This document shows positions 1 to 9,478 of a stretch of 64,000 nt of DNA, piece after piece (positions within the stretch are counted from its first letter, which is position 1; every line of letters starts with the position of its first letter). The position numbers and the translations under genes were made by a program. Source of the stretch: Bacteroidales bacterium (GTDB taxonomy: Bacteria > Bacteroidota > Bacteroidia > Bacteroidales > UBA932); NCBI GenBank assembly GCA_017634595.1, contig JAGBNC010000017.1, positions 53,656-117,655 on the forward strand, read 5' to 3'. The notes below the pieces were generated by a model. It was not told the DNA's origin. It worked only from the letters and a program-made list of their open reading frames with translations, and searched no databases.

Positions 1-86
1 AGTATCTTGGCTGACAGGACAGCGGATTACTGAGCTTAAATGTTTGATGATATGAAACTAATGATAGTTTTTACAAAGGGCAACGT

Positions 87-135
87 GATGCTGTACAGCA
101 TCCTCTTCTTGATATTCTTGTGACATCAAGAGAAG
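87..135. repeat. Palindrome plus hairpin downstream of the NSS gene
   Basis: A perfect 16-bp palindrome, GATGCTGTACAGCATC (87-102), is followed at once by an imperfect 11-bp stem (103-113 with 125-135, TTGAT/ATCAA at its closed end). No T-run follows on either strand, so this is not a clear intrinsic terminator for the gene ending at 138. Bases 1-86 hold only the possible last codons of an upstream plus-strand frame that stops at 31-33; nothing else is recognisable there. Confidence 0.4.
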
Positions 136-137
136 GC

Positions 138-1502
138 TCAGACCAGAGTGCTGACGAAGATAATGATGATTGCCGGCGGAACAACCCAGCGGATGAAGAA
201 ATAGAGAGGCTTGAAAGCCTTCCCGCTTAAGCCAAGCGTGCCGCCGTTGGTCAGTTCGTCACGAACATCGTCTTTCTTCATATACCAGCCCACGAACAGG
301 GCGAAAGCGAGGGCCCCGAGGGTCATCAGCACATTGGAGCTCAAATAATCGCAGAGGTCGAACACCGTAAGGCCGAAAATCTTGAAGCCGCTCAGGCCGC
401 CGAATGACAGCACACACGGCACTCCCAGCGCCAGAATCGGTATCAGAAATACTACCGCCGCCGTCCAACGTTTGCAACCGAAGCGATGGACGGCGTGCTC
501 AATGCACACCTCCAGCATCGAAATCGACGATGTAAGCGCAGCAGAAAGTATGGCGAGGAAAAACACCACCGTCATGACAAAGCTCAGCACGGGAGCCTCC
601 GCCCCCATTTTGGCAAAAATATAAGGCAGAGTCTCGTACACAAGCGAAGGACCGGCAGTAGGTTCGATGCCCGCAGAGAACACGGCAGGCATGATGGCAA
701 ATCCGGCGATAATTGCAAACACCGTATCGGATACGGCCGTCCAGAGTCCCCCCTTCAGAATGCTGTCTTCCTTCTTCATGAACGACGAATACACCAACAC
801 GGTGCCCATACCAAGCGACATGGAGAAAAAAGCCTGTCCAAGGGCGCAGGCCCAGCCCGACGCGTCAAGTTTGGAAATATCAGGCTGCAGCAGATACTTC
901 ACACCAGCCATCGCCCCGGGCAGCGAAACGGAATAAATCACCATCGCCACCATCAGGAAAAACAAAAGCGGCGTAGTGATCTTGGTAAAACGTTCGATAC
1001 CTTTCTTCACTCCGCCTACTACTATGATTGCCGTGGCTAAAAGGAAAGCCACATACATCGATATAGGTTCAATGGTGCCGGAAGCCATGCGCTGGAATAC
1101 TCCGGCGGCAGCTTCAGGATCCCCTTGCGAGAGATGTCCCGAAAGCGAGCGCACCAGGAAATCCAGCGACCAGCCGCCAACGACACAGTAGAAAGATACG
1201 ATTATAAACGAAGCCAGCACCGACACTCCGCCCATCCATTTCCACTTAGTGCCGGGAGCAAGATGCTCGAAAGAGCCGTACACGTCACGGCGTCCGCGAC
1301 GCCCGATCATGGCCTCACAGATAAAGCAAGGGACTGCCAGGAACAAGCCGCAAATGATGTATGCAATGATGAATGCACCGCCGCCATGCTCCCCCACCAT
1401 ATAGGGGAAGCGCCATATATTGCCGAGCCCGATAGCGGACCCGGCCATAGCCATTATGTAAGTAAGGGAACTGCCGAATTGTTCCCGGCCTGAAGAGGAC
1501 AT
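138..1502 (-). CDS. Sodium-dependent transporter, NSS/SNF family
   Basis: An inner-membrane symporter of the neurotransmitter:sodium symporter family; bacterial members generally import amino acids driven by Na+. The 454-residue protein begins with the family hallmark GSAIGLGNIWRFPYMVG (residues 21-37), the unwound TM1 that forms the Na+ and substrate site. It continues as a succession of hydrophobic segments to a hydrophobic C-terminus (VVPPAIIIIFVSTLV), a normal length for bacterial members. The ATG at 1502 places the TM1 motif at the usual distance from the N-terminus. It appears to be a single-gene unit; the folA stop lies 61 bp upstream in the same direction. The substrate cannot be read from the sequence. 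Confidence 0.9.
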   Translation of the reverse strand: MSSSGREQFGSSLTYIMAMAGSAIGLGNIWRFPYMVGEHGGGAFIIAYIICGLFLAVPCFICEAMIGRRGRRDVYGSFEHLAPGTKWKWMGGVSVLASFIIVSFYCVVGGWSLDFLVRSLSGHLSQGDPEAAAGVFQRMASGTIEPISMYVAFLLATAIIVVGGVKKGIERFTKITTPLLFFLMVAMVIYSVSLPGAMAGVKYLLQPDISKLDASGWACALGQAFFSMSLGMGTVLVYSSFMKKEDSILKGGLWTAVSDTVFAIIAGFAIMPAVFSAGIEPTAGPSLVYETLPYIFAKMGAEAPVLSFVMTVVFFLAILSAALTSSISMLEVCIEHAVHRFGCKRWTAAVVFLIPILALGVPCVLSFGGLSGFKIFGLTVFDLCDYLSSNVLMTLGALAFALFVGWYMKKDDVRDELTNGGTLGLSGKAFKPLYFFIRWVVPPAIIIIFVSTLV

Positions 1503-1562
1503 CTGCCAACTAACCGTTTGATCCTCTCAAATATCGGCATAATTTTTTAAAAAACAATGATT

Positions 1563-2087
1563 TCAGCGGCGCTCGTACACAACGAACTCGAAGCTGAAGC
1601 CTGTTTCGGGGTCAACATGCGTCTCGGAAGTACTTACCCGTTTCCATAATTGAGGGTCGATCTCGGGGAAAAATACATCGGCCCCTTCAACTACAGTATG
1701 GACATGTGTAATATACAGGCGGTCCATGTCGGGCAGCGCTGCACGGTACACGGAGGCTCCTCCCATCACGAAGCACTTGTCCTTGCCGGCGGCCGCGGCC
1801 TCGCGGTATGCCTCGTCGAAGGAATAGACGCAGCAGACCTCCGGAATAGGCTCCCCGCCTAGATTGAGGACTATATTCTTCCTGTCCCTCAAGGGCCTGA
1901 AAGGAAGGGAGAAATAAGTTGTACGGCCCATTATCACCGGGTATCCGGCAGTAACTGTCTTGAAGTATTTAAGGTCTTCGGAAATATGCCAGGGGAGCTG
2001 TCCCTTGACTCCGATACCATTGTTGTCGGCAATGGCCACAATAAGGCACTTGAGCATACGCGGGCGGTGTTTTATGGTAAATGTCAT
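1563..2087 (-). CDS. folA: Dihydrofolate reductase
   Basis: Reduces dihydrofolate to tetrahydrofolate with NADPH, replacing the folate oxidised by the neighbouring thymidylate synthase. Family motifs are plain: [11 protein letters not shown] at the N-terminus, [13 protein letters not shown] (folate pocket), [21 protein letters not shown] (NADPH site) and the C-terminal [12 protein letters not shown] chose the ATG at 2087 because it overlaps the thyA stop as ATGA, a coupling arrangement repeated throughout the window; it gives 174 aa. The family's conserved start would also fit the ATG at 2057, which lacks a visible ribosome site. A longer in-frame start at 2117 lies inside thyA and is unlikely. 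Confidence 0.93.
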   Translation of the reverse strand: MTFTIKHRPRMLKCLIVAIADNNGIGVKGQLPWHISEDLKYFKTVTAGYPVIMGRTTYFSLPFRPLRDRKNIVLNLGGEPIPEVCCVYSFDEAYREAAAAGKDKCFVMGGASVYRAALPDMDRLYITHVHTVVEGADVFFPEIDPQLWKRVSTSETHVDPETGFSFEFVVYERR

Positions 2088-2878
2088 ACTGCAACCGGCG
2101 CTTTGATGGCCGGCCAAGGGTCATAACCCTCGAGGGTGAAATCTTCGTAACGGAAATCGAAAAGACTCTTCACGTCCGGATTGAGCTTCATGACAGGAAG
2201 AGGGCGCGGAGTCCTTGAGAGCTGCTCGGCCACCTGGTCAAAGTGGTTAAGATAGATATGAGTATCGCCCGTGGTATGTATGAACTCACCGGGCTTCAGG
2301 CCGCAGACCTGTGCCAGCATCATGGTGAGAAGGGCGTAGGAAGCTATATTGAACGGCACCCCGAGGAAGGTGTCGGCGCTGCGCTGATAGAGTTGGCAGC
2401 TGAGTTTACCATCCGCCACATAGAACTGGAAGAGGCAGTGGCAGGGCGGCAGGGCCATCCTGTCTATATCGCCAGGATTCCATGCGCACACCAGCATACG
2501 CCGTGAATCGGGGTGGTTCTTGATAAGGTCGATGACCTGCGACAACTGGTCGATGCTGCGCCCGCCGGGGGCTTCCCAGCTGCGCCACTGATGGCCGTAC
2601 ACGGGCCCCAGATCGCCGTTTTCATCGGCCCACTCATCCCAGATGCTCACTTTATTGTCATGCAGATACTTGATGTTGGTATCGCCGGCAATGAACCACA
2701 AAAGCTCGTGTATGATGGAGCGGAGATGCACTTTCTTGGTGGTAAGCAAGGGGAAACCTTCGCTGAGGTCGAATCGCATCTGGTATCCGAAAATACTCTG
2801 GGTGCCGACTCCGGTACGGTCGGACTTTATGACCCCATGCTCGCGTATGTAGCGCAGAAGATCGAGGTATTGTTTCAT
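2084..2878 (-). CDS. thyA: Thymidylate synthase
   Basis: Methylates dUMP to dTMP using methylene-tetrahydrofolate, producing dihydrofolate for FolA encoded just downstream. The 264-residue length is that of the standard ThyA. Visible motifs: [13 protein letters not shown], the [13 protein letters not shown] phosphate region, [10 protein letters not shown] with catalytic Cys146, [20 protein letters not shown], and the dUMP-binding GDTHIYLNH. Its start overlaps the stop of the upstream lipoprotein gene by 4 bp and its stop overlaps folA by 4 bp, so the three genes form one tightly coupled operon. Nothing is missing or odd. Confidence 0.98.
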   Translation of the reverse strand: MKQYLDLLRYIREHGVIKSDRTGVGTQSIFGYQMRFDLSEGFPLLTTKKVHLRSIIHELLWFIAGDTNIKYLHDNKVSIWDEWADENGDLGPVYGHQWRSWEAPGGRSIDQLSQVIDLIKNHPDSRRMLVCAWNPGDIDRMALPPCHCLFQFYVADGKLSCQLYQRSADTFLGVPFNIASYALLTMMLAQVCGLKPGEFIHTTGDTHIYLNHFDQVAEQLSRTPRPLPVMKLNPDVKSLFDFRYEDFTLEGYDPWPAIKAPVAV

Positions 2879-3885
2879 ATTATCGTATCAAGAAATGCAA
2901 GGACGGATGGAGTAGGAGCGTCTTTCATCAGCACACGCTTCTTAGCATCAAGCAGGTACAGCGACGGAATGGCCCTTATGTCGTATGCCCCGCTGTCACG
3001 CAGCGAGAAAGTATAATCGTAGCCGTTTATCCAGCAGCTCGGGTAATTCGGGGAATAGTCGCGCCACTTGGACACTTCTTCATCGATATAGATATTGACG
3101 ACTGCCAGCTTCTTATTTGCAATCAGCGACTCAATATAGCCCCTGGACATCACGTCATTGATGATTTCCTTGCAGGATGAGCAGCCGGGATTGCTGAAAA
3201 ACAGCATGGTATATTCGGCCTCCACGTCATACAGACGCCCCTGGCGGCCTTTGATGTCCTTGTAACGTATGTCGGGCACCTTGCTCCCGAAGGGGTTGGT
3301 GCGGCACATCTTGAGCTCGTGGCGGTATGCAGTGCGCATATCGTCGCTTGTACACGGACTCTCGGCCATTGCCTCTACGAAAGGCAGATACAGGTCTTCG
3401 TCGCGCTGCGGGGCGTTGGGGTCGTAGAGGTAGTGCGACACCATCTCGGTGAGCCTCAGATAGGTATTGGCGGTGGTATCTTGCTGCTGGCGAGCCTCCA
3501 GTTTTTTGAAAAAGACCTTAACGCTCTGCTGCGCCTTGCGTAAGGGCGTGGGATCGTCGGGAGTGGCCGACGTCTTTATATTCTGCAGAAGCTGGATATA
3601 ATCGGCCAGAGCCTGCTCTACATTCTTGTCGGCGACTCCAAGCACAGCATCGGGAGTGGTGGCGCCTTGCGCTTTGAAAAATGCATCCCAGTAATGCTCC
3701 AGCACATAATCTAACTGTGCATCCGCATTGTCGCTGTACACTCTCGGTACGGACACCATGGGGAAATCCTGCGAGGCGGCGGCTTCCTCCTCGCCGGCTG
3801 GGGACTTCTGTGTGGACGGACCGCCGCAAGCGTACAGCAGCACCAAGGCCAAAGAGGCTGCAAGAATAATAGCAATTCTCTTCAT
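2875..3885 (-). CDS. DUF5106-type thioredoxin-fold lipoprotein
   Basis: A predicted lipoprotein: [22 protein letters not shown] carries a lipobox (LLYAC), so the mature protein would be lipid-anchored outside the inner membrane. The N-terminal half is helical and Gln/Ala-rich, resembling the DUF5106 region of Bacteroidota redox proteins. The C-terminal third is a thioredoxin/TlpA-like fold with [13 protein letters not shown], a CxxC redox pair, and a later cis-Pro-type region ([15 protein letters not shown]). It probably handles thiol-disulfide exchange in the periplasm; the partner is unknown. Start: ATG at 3885; a TTG three codons upstream is possible but would leave the promoter box inside the gene's first bases. 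First gene of the thyA-folA operon. Confidence 0.8.
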   Translation of the reverse strand: MKRIAIILAASLALVLLYACGGPSTQKSPAGEEEAAASQDFPMVSVPRVYSDNADAQLDYVLEHYWDAFFKAQGATTPDAVLGVADKNVEQALADYIQLLQNIKTSATPDDPTPLRKAQQSVKVFFKKLEARQQQDTTANTYLRLTEMVSHYLYDPNAPQRDEDLYLPFVEAMAESPCTSDDMRTAYRHELKMCRTNPFGSKVPDIRYKDIKGRQGRLYDVEAEYTMLFFSNPGCSSCKEIINDVMSRGYIESLIANKKLAVVNIYIDEEVSKWRDYSPNYPSCWINGYDYTFSLRDSGAYDIRAIPSLYLLDAKKRVLMKDAPTPSVLAFLDTII

Positions 3886-3891
3886 ATTGTA

Positions 3892-3899
3892 CAAAGATA
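3892..3899 (-). promoter_or_regulatory. Bacteroidota-type -7 box (TATCTTTG) for the lipoprotein-thyA-folA operon
   Basis: Read on the minus strand, TATCTTTG matches TAnnTTTG exactly and ends 6 bases before the ATG at 3885, so the transcript would start almost at the start codon. No clean TTTG is found at the -33 distance. Confidence 0.6.
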
Positions 3900-3915
3900 T
3901 AAAAACTTGGCAATG

Positions 3916-3945
3916 TTTGAAATATCAAAATAAAGTTCTATTTTG
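3916..3945 (+). promoter_or_regulatory. Candidate promoter of the EEP hydrolase gene
   Basis: TTTG (3916-3919), 19 bp, then TATTTTG (3939-3945), one base short of the full TAnnTTTG. Predicted start near 3950, about 10 bases before the ATG at 3960. It overlaps the divergent promoter of the operon at 3885. Confidence 0.5.
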
Positions 3946-3959
3946 CGCCAATTACTTAA

Positions 3960-4805
3960 ATGACTATGAGACTTCTTATTATTCTTCTGCTGCTCGCTCC
4001 CGCAAGGGACAGCCTCCTGCTAGTAAGCTGGAACGTTGAGAATTTCCTCGACTACCGCTGCGACTCCACCGGCCGCTACACGCGCAGCCGCTTCTACAAC
4101 AAATGCAATTCCCTCTCCAAGACTCTCCTCTTGATAGCCGAGCGCTCGGGGCGCCTTCCGGACGCAATAGCGCTCATGGAGGTGGGCGACCGCTACGTGC
4201 TGAAAAAGCTGCTGGACACCACCCCGCTACGCAAACTGGACTACGGCATAGTCCACTACGAATCCCCCGACAGGCGCGGCATCGACTGTGCACTGCTGTA
4301 CCGCCGGAGCCGCCTGAAACTGCTCAATTCGGAGGCCAAGCATCTGTATGACAGTGCTGTAAGTCCTCCGGCGCTGATGCACACAAGGGACATTCTGGTG
4401 GCCGAATTCGAAGGCCTGGACATATTGGTCAACCACCACCCTTCAAAGGTGGGCACCGACTCCGAACGGCGCAGAGCCATAGCCATGCAGCGCATGTGGG
4501 ATGTCATCGACTCCCTGCAGGCGGCCGGGCACCGAAGTATCATTTCGGTAGGCGATTTCAACGACAATGTGTGGGGTCAGGAGGCTACCAAAGGGACTAT
4601 CAAGTATAACGGCGCATGGGAAAAGATAGACGGGTATTTCGCCCGGGGGCTCAAGGTCGGCGAGCGTGTGTTCGACGACCCGCTGCTGTCCGAAGCCGAC
4701 AAGTCCTTCGGAGGCACAAAACCCCGGCGCAGCTTCATCGGCCCCCGCTTCAACGGCGGAGCCTCCGACCACTATCCAGTAGTGCTTTGGATAAGTACAC
4801 AATGA
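3960..4805 (+). CDS. Secreted endonuclease/exonuclease/phosphatase (EEP) family protein
   Basis: A hydrolase of the DNase I/EEP fold, which cleaves phosphodiester or phosphomonoester bonds; the substrate is unknown. Hydrophobic N-terminus MTMRLLIILLLLAPARDS suggests export. Catalytic motifs run in family order: LLVSWNVENFLD (Asn, metal site), ALMEVGD (catalytic Glu), VNHHPSK, SVGDFNDN (Asp/Asn), GGASDHYPVVLW (terminal Asp-His pair). At 281 residues it is a compact single-domain member. It is the only plus-strand gene in the first 15 kb and is transcribed away from the thyA operon. After its stop comes a long non-coding gap. An in-frame ATG at 3966 is an equally possible start. Confidence 0.85.
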   Translation: MTMRLLIILLLLAPARDSLLLVSWNVENFLDYRCDSTGRYTRSRFYNKCNSLSKTLLLIAERSGRLPDAIALMEVGDRYVLKKLLDTTPLRKLDYGIVHYESPDRRGIDCALLYRRSRLKLLNSEAKHLYDSAVSPPALMHTRDILVAEFEGLDILVNHHPSKVGTDSERRRAIAMQRMWDVIDSLQAAGHRSIISVGDFNDNVWGQEATKGTIKYNGAWEKIDGYFARGLKVGERVFDDPLLSEADKSFGGTKPRRSFIGPRFNGGASDHYPVVLWISTQ

Positions 4806-4811
4806 CCCGGA

Positions 4812-4862
4812 GCTGCTGAATGCCCCTTTGATGGCGGTGGTGGCAGGGATCCGTGAGGTTTT
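4812..4862 (+). repeat. Direct repeat flanking composite element D1 (left)
   Basis: About 50 bp beginning GCTGCTGAATGCCCCTTTGA and containing GGTGGTGGCAGGGA; closely matches 5208-5259 in the same orientation. Together the two copies bracket the composite repeat at 4903-5200. Confidence 0.6.
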
Positions 4863-4902
4863 TTTACGGTCCCGCCCCGCCCTCAAAACCGGCCCCTGGT
4901 GA

Positions 4903-5200
4903 GGACGAGACACACAGCGTTTCCCTTAGCAATTTGAAAGTCAGCACCATACGTTTTTCGGGTGCTTCAAACAGAGCACCCGAAATCTGCAAAAGCCTCC
5001 TGCTCAATGACTAACGCAAAACGGTCTTTTCAGACCATATCCTACTCGACTTCTCTGAAGACGAAAAAGCTGCTAGTTTTTAGTCCTCGCTGACAAGGAA
5101 TGGGGGAAAAGATGGCGGCAGGCAGCGGCGAAGACTAAAAAGCCGCCGGTTATTAGTCCTCGCTGATAAGGAGCGAGGGAGATGGCAAGGGCGGGGTGTT
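4903..5200 (+). repeat. Composite intergenic repeat D, copy 1
   Basis: This gap has no convincing gene. It holds a unit with recognisable homology over about 300 bp to 54052-54345. Shared landmarks, in order: GGACGAGACA and CAGCGTTT; a hairpin with GGGTGCT/AGCACCC arms (4956-4985) followed by ATCTGCAA; CGCAAAAC; then two palindromes of about 35 bp (5057-5090 and 5128-5163) with outer arms GAAGAC(G/T)AAAAA and TTTTTAGTC(C/T)TCGC, each followed by AAGGA. Spacing between landmarks is nearly the same in both copies. Confidence 0.65.
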
Positions 5201-5207
5201 CGTACCG

Positions 5208-5259
5208 GTGCTGTTGAATGCCCCTTTGAGGGCAGTGGTGGCAGGGAGCCGTGTGGGCT
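5208..5259 (+). repeat. Direct repeat flanking composite element D1 (right)
   Basis: Second copy of the repeat at 4812-4862 (TGAATGCCCCTTTGAGGGC and GTGGTGGCAGGGAGCCGTG shared with few changes). The pair flanks element D1 like boundary duplications; no equivalent pair was found around copy 2 at 54 kb. Confidence 0.6.
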
Positions 5260-5265
5260 TTTATC

Positions 5266-5312
5266 ACAAAAAAGAGGATGACCTCAAGTCCTGAGACTTT
5301 TGAGTCATCCTC
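5266..5312 (-). terminator. Intrinsic terminator of the coaX-ppiD operon
   Basis: On the minus strand, a GAGGATGAC/GTCATCCTC stem (5304-5312 with 5274-5282), with further pairing inside, is followed by a run of T (complement of 5267-5273). It lies 30 bp after the ppiD stop. Confidence 0.85.
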
Positions 5313-5342
5313 CTCGATAGAATAATTCGCTTACCTGGAATC

Positions 5343-7439
5343 CTAGAAGAAACGGGCGCGATTGTCTTTTACGTCGTCGTACTCCATCATCACGGGGACG
5401 ATCATCTGTGCGGAATAACGAGCCTTCTGCTTCTCGTTATTGACAGCATCCTCCTCGGTGAAGAAGGAACCGGTCTGACGGTTGCTCACCTTGAACACAT
5501 ACACGCAGGCCTCTCCGGCCACGGGACCGCAAATCTGGCCCTCGGGTGCTACAGAAGCAGCTCCGAGCAGTGCGGGCTCCACGGCGGGTGCGCCTGTGGT
5601 GTTGAAAGCAACATCCTCGCGGGTGTTGGTAGATGCCTTGCAGGCCTCTGCTACCTGCTCCAAGCTTGTCATGCCCTGAATCTTGGCGGCAACCTGAGCC
5701 TTGGTAAGCTCGCGGAGCTTCTCGCTCTTGAGAATCTCATTGATCTCGGGAGCGGCATCATTGACAGACCTGTAGCCCTCCTCGCGGGCAGCCTTGACAG
5801 CCACCACGAAGAAGTAATTGTTGTTGACAGTGATGATGTTGGAAGCCTTGCCGGGCTTGTTGTCAAAGACCCAGCGGGTGATCTCCTTGGCCTGGCTGAT
5901 GGCGCCGTAGCTGGAGGTAGCCTCGCTGACATTGTTCATAGGGTGAGAGTACACGCCGGTAGAATCGACTGCCCTCTTGTAGCCCTCGTAGGTACCGCCG
6001 GTGATGGAGGCGAAACGATTGGCCTTGGCATAGAAGTCGTTGAAGGTCTCCTGGCTTGCAAGTGCGGTCTTCTCGAGCACGGCCACCTGCTTCTTGGCAA
6101 CGGGCTTGGTGCGCTTTGATACCAGCACTACATGTGAACCATACTGGGTATTGAGCACGAAAGGCTTGTTGAGGTCGGCTGTAACGACACTCTCGAATCC
6201 GGGGATAGTGTAGGTCTGGGTGAACCAGCCAAGGTTGCCAAGCTCGCCTCCGTCGGCGGAAGACTTGTCAACTGAATAGAGGGCTGCGAGGTTGGAGAAA
6301 TTGCCGCCTTTGGCAACAACGGCGCAGAGGCTGTCGGCCTGCTTCTGGGCATTGGCTCCCTGAAGCAGAATGTGCTTGACATACACGGAGTCAGGAACCA
6401 TGGCGCTTGCCATAGTCTTGACGGCACGGAACACATTGCCGCTCTTGTACACAGGAGACACACCCTCGGAGCCGCTGAACACGAATTCAGCAATGTCGGA
6501 GGACAGGTTGCTTGCAAGCTCGTTCTGGGTGTACCAGTGCTCGGAATAGGAGCGCTCGGAGTTCCTGAGAAGGAAAGCCTTCATGTTGCCGGTAGAACCG
6601 AACTCTGCAAGACGGCCCTCGATGTCCTCGTTGGCGGCTGTGATGTCAGCCTCGGAAGGAACAACCTCATACACCACATACTCAATGTCGCGGCCTGCAT
6701 TCTGCTTGTAGTTCTTCTTATGGGCATTGTAGTATGCCTTGATCTCGGAAGAAGACACAGTGACAGTGCTGTCGTTGTAGTTGAAAGGAACCATCACATA
6801 CTCAACAGTAGCGGTAGTGTTGGCCTCGGCTACAGCCTTGTCGGCAAATACCTTGGGCAGTACGTTGGCGTTGATGAACAGGGCGCCGTACTTGTCGTAG
6901 TACTTCTGGGTCAGGACAGAATTCTGCAGATAGTTCCAGAAGAGCTTGCCGCGGCCGCTTTCATCGGCCTCGGTATTCTGCACGAAGCTTCGGAGAGCCT
7001 CGGGAGAATAAAGCCCGGTCTCAGGATCCTGGAATGCGGGATTCTGGGCAAGGACAGGGGAAATGTTGTCTCCGGTGGTAAGGTTCACCATTTCGTCTTC
7101 ACCCACGCGCACACCTGCGTTGCGGGCGTTCTTGGTGAGCATATACCTGTCCAGATAGTCCTGCCATGCAGCATTGCGGATCTGTATCTGGGTCTGCTCG
7201 TTCTGTACTGAAGAACCGGTTGCAATCTGATGAATGGTCGTAAACTTGTCCACATTTTCCTGGAAATCGGTGTAAGAAACACGCTTGCCTGCGATCTGGC
7301 CGACATCATACTTGGACGACATGGACTGCAGGGCGGAACCCAGGGTATTTGGATCAATAATAAACGAAAGGAGGGCCAGGGCGATGATGATCGAGATCGC
7401 CAGGCCGAATTTTACGCGAATTTTTTGAAGAACCGCCAT
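5343..7439 (-). CDS. ppiD: Membrane-anchored periplasmic peptidyl-prolyl isomerase (PpiD/SurA type)
   Basis: A folding factor for exported proteins, anchored in the inner membrane by a single N-terminal segment (residues about 11-32, FGLAISIIIALALLSFIID) with the bulk in the periplasm. A SurA-N-like region (residues about 40-300) precedes a parvulin (PPIC) domain around residues 345-445, with VKHILLQ, ADGGELGNLGW and GSHVVLV typical of parvulins. A long C-terminal region follows, as in Bacteroidota proteins of about 700 residues. Here 698 aa. It is the last gene of an envelope operon that also encodes an LptC-like protein, a TPR protein and an outer-membrane barrel, which suits a chaperone for outer-membrane biogenesis. 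Confidence 0.9.
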   Translation of the reverse strand: MAVLQKIRVKFGLAISIIIALALLSFIIDPNTLGSALQSMSSKYDVGQIAGKRVSYTDFQENVDKFTTIHQIATGSSVQNEQTQIQIRNAAWQDYLDRYMLTKNARNAGVRVGEDEMVNLTTGDNISPVLAQNPAFQDPETGLYSPEALRSFVQNTEADESGRGKLFWNYLQNSVLTQKYYDKYGALFINANVLPKVFADKAVAEANTTATVEYVMVPFNYNDSTVTVSSSEIKAYYNAHKKNYKQNAGRDIEYVVYEVVPSEADITAANEDIEGRLAEFGSTGNMKAFLLRNSERSYSEHWYTQNELASNLSSDIAEFVFSGSEGVSPVYKSGNVFRAVKTMASAMVPDSVYVKHILLQGANAQKQADSLCAVVAKGGNFSNLAALYSVDKSSADGGELGNLGWFTQTYTIPGFESVVTADLNKPFVLNTQYGSHVVLVSKRTKPVAKKQVAVLEKTALASQETFNDFYAKANRFASITGGTYEGYKRAVDSTGVYSHPMNNVSEATSSYGAISQAKEITRWVFDNKPGKASNIITVNNNYFFVVAVKAAREEGYRSVNDAAPEINEILKSEKLRELTKAQVAAKIQGMTSLEQVAEACKASTNTREDVAFNTTGAPAVEPALLGAASVAPEGQICGPVAGEACVYVFKVSNRQTGSFFTEEDAVNNEKQKARYSAQMIVPVMMEYDDVKDNRARFF

Positions 7440-7487
7440 TTTGTTATTTAATTTTAGTCTTTTATTCCAAACTAATGAGCCGCGAAA

Positions 7488-8096
7488 TTACAAATTTTTT
7501 GGGAAAGCACCAATAAAATTCACAGAATCAATCACAACAAGGGTAGAATCCTGCACTGTAACGCCATATCCGTTGAAGGTCTTGTGGAGTATAGCATTGC
7601 GCGCATGGTCGTCGGAACGCATGCCGTAACCCTGCAGGAAACCGTCCGGAGAGTACATCTTGATGTAGCAGTCCGTCCATATCTCCTTCTTGAACTGATC
7701 CCAATAGAGAGTGTCGGTCTCCATGGTCTCGCGCTTTATTACGTTATGGATGAGAACATTACCGAATGCCGACCATATATCCTCGGTCTTGCGGGTCTTG
7801 TCCACCTTGTGGCTGGCCTGGTCGGAAAAAACCAGACTTTCCAGCAGGCCTTCGTCGTTGTAGGAATAAACCGAAAGGCCATTGGGGAATTTGTCAATTT
7901 TAACGGTATCGTTCTCAAAGGTCTCCATCAACGGAGCCTCAATCCGCATCTCCACCTTGCCGTTCTTGGTCTGTACGGTAAACATGTCCGTTATCATCTG
8001 TACAGGAGTCTGGCTCAGGTCGAGTGTGTCGGCCTGAGCCAGTTTGCTCTTGCAAGAAACGACAATACTGGCAAGCGCTAAAACGCTTGCCAGCAT
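7488..8096 (-). CDS. lptC: LPS export protein LptC-like lipoprotein
   Basis: Probable periplasmic bridge component that passes lipopolysaccharide from the inner-membrane LptBFG exporter towards LptA. N-terminal MLASVLALASIVVSCKSK has a lipobox cysteine. The body alternates short beta segments expected of the LptC/OstA fold (MFTVQTKNGKVEMRIEAPLMETFE, LVFSDQASHKV, ENVLIHNV-type repeat), matching the YrbK/LptC family of Bacteroidota rather than the short E. coli form. I start at the ATG 8096; a TTG at 8123 would add a charged n-region (ISKSDFIP) and make a better signal peptide, so it is a serious alternative. Lies between the TPR gene and ppiD, all on the minus strand. Confidence 0.75.
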   Translation of the reverse strand: MLASVLALASIVVSCKSKLAQADTLDLSQTPVQMITDMFTVQTKNGKVEMRIEAPLMETFENDTVKIDKFPNGLSVYSYNDEGLLESLVFSDQASHKVDKTRKTEDIWSAFGNVLIHNVIKRETMETDTLYWDQFKKEIWTDCYIKMYSPDGFLQGYGMRSDDHARNAILHKTFNGYGVTVQDSTLVVIDSVNFIGAFPKNL

Positions 8097-8125
8097 CGGA
8101 ATAAAGTCGGATTTACTTATCAAAA

Positions 8126-9460
8126 TTACTTGTTGGTACGGACTGTGGTGGTGGCCCTCATGCCGCCGCACACTACGGTGTATGACTGGCCGTTGGTGAC
8201 ATCGTACATGAACGCTTCGGCCGCCTGAGGGAAGTATCTGCTGTACTGGCCTATGTAGCGGTTGGCCTCCTCAGCGAGTGAAGGATCGGCCGCCTTGGCC
8301 CTGTTCATATAGTCGCAAGCCACCCAGTAAGGAGCCCTGCGGGCAATCTCGTCGCCGCCGCAGCTGGTAGATCCCCAGATAGTACCGATCAGCAAGTATG
8401 CCTTGCCTGCCAGGCTCTCATCCATCGAAGGAACTTTGCTGGCTGCCTCGAATGCGGAGGCGGAACGGCCGTTCTTGAAGGAATATACAGCAAGCTCATA
8501 AAGGTAAGCAGCGTCTTCCTTGACATCGGACTCTTCCTTGTCGATGGCTTCCTGGAGGTACTTGACTGCGTTGGCCACGTTGCCGCGGGCTGCGTGCAGC
8601 TTGTACAGATAGTAGGCAGCGTCGGCTGAAGGATCGAGTGTGTACATGGTGGTCACGGCGTTGAGGAACAGCTCGTTGTCGTTGCAATCCTCAGCCAGGC
8701 TGAGCATCTTGACTATGTTGGTAGCCAGCTCGAGGTCGTTGGGATTGGCCTCATAGCGGGGGCCGAACAGGGCGAGCAGGTCTTCGCAGCTTGCCACCTT
8801 GCTGGAGATAAACAGGTTCTCGATATTGGTACGGAACTCGCCTATCTGCTTCTTCTCAATCTCGGAAGAAGGCTCTATGGCGTTGAGCATGCCGAGGTTC
8901 CTCTGATATATGTTCAGCACTTCTTCGGTGCCGATACCGCCGTCACCGTACAGGTCAACAGCAGCCTTGAAATCATTGAATACCACGGAGGCCTTGGTCT
9001 TTTCACCAAGGGTGCTGATCACACTCTCGTAGATACCAAACACACGCTTATGATCGGACTTGATGTAGTTTGCCGCATAAGTAGCCTTGTTGTTCAGGGC
9101 TGTCACCGCGTACTTGGGGAAGAACTCGGCCCTCTGGTCCTGCAGAGTAAGCAGGGTATCCACCAGACCCTCCACGGCGATGGGATTCTTGGCGTTCTTG
9201 GTTATGAGCCTTTTGACCAGCTCGGAACCCTGGATAAGCAGGTTCTGGCTGCAGGAAGGAGGACATATCTTGTACGCCTGTCTCCAGTTGGGGATAGCAT
9301 CGTCGTAATTCTTCTGCTTGTAGTAATCAGTGTAATACGAAAGGTACTTGATGCACTCTTCTGCGTTCTCGCCATACTTGCTCATATCCTGCTGTGCAAA
9401 AAGATTTACACCTGACAGGATCATCATTAGGCTCGTAGCCGCTAAAAACACTTTTTTCAT
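8126..9460 (-). CDS. Exported tetratricopeptide-repeat protein
   Basis: A secreted protein (MKKVFLAATSLMMILSGVNLFAQ signal peptide, cleavage after FAQ likely) made of helical hairpin repeats. TPR-like units can be seen from residue 30 (YYKQKNYDDAIPNWRQAYKICP) and again near 285-345 (YYLYKLHAARGNVANAVKYL, YELAVYSFKNGRSASAFEAA). Such proteins scaffold complexes; the partner is not evident. Conserved position between an outer-membrane barrel gene and lptC suggests a role in envelope assembly. The start at 9460 is preferred over the ATG at 9469 because it gives a standard charged n-region. Confidence 0.75.
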   Translation of the reverse strand: MKKVFLAATSLMMILSGVNLFAQQDMSKYGENAEECIKYLSYYTDYYKQKNYDDAIPNWRQAYKICPPSCSQNLLIQGSELVKRLITKNAKNPIAVEGLVDTLLTLQDQRAEFFPKYAVTALNNKATYAANYIKSDHKRVFGIYESVISTLGEKTKASVVFNDFKAAVDLYGDGGIGTEEVLNIYQRNLGMLNAIEPSSEIEKKQIGEFRTNIENLFISSKVASCEDLLALFGPRYEANPNDLELATNIVKMLSLAEDCNDNELFLNAVTTMYTLDPSADAAYYLYKLHAARGNVANAVKYLQEAIDKEESDVKEDAAYLYELAVYSFKNGRSASAFEAASKVPSMDESLAGKAYLLIGTIWGSTSCGGDEIARRAPYWVACDYMNRAKAADPSLAEEANRYIGQYSRYFPQAAEAFMYDVTNGQSYTVVCGGMRATTTVRTNK

Positions 9461-9478
9461 ATCTCTCATTATTTGTTG

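Noticed and set aside
5057-5163. REP-like palindromes as integron attC sites or a CRISPR array
   Set aside because: Only two units per locus, no integrase or cas gene, no regular spacers, and no conserved attC core (GTTRRRY) arrangement.
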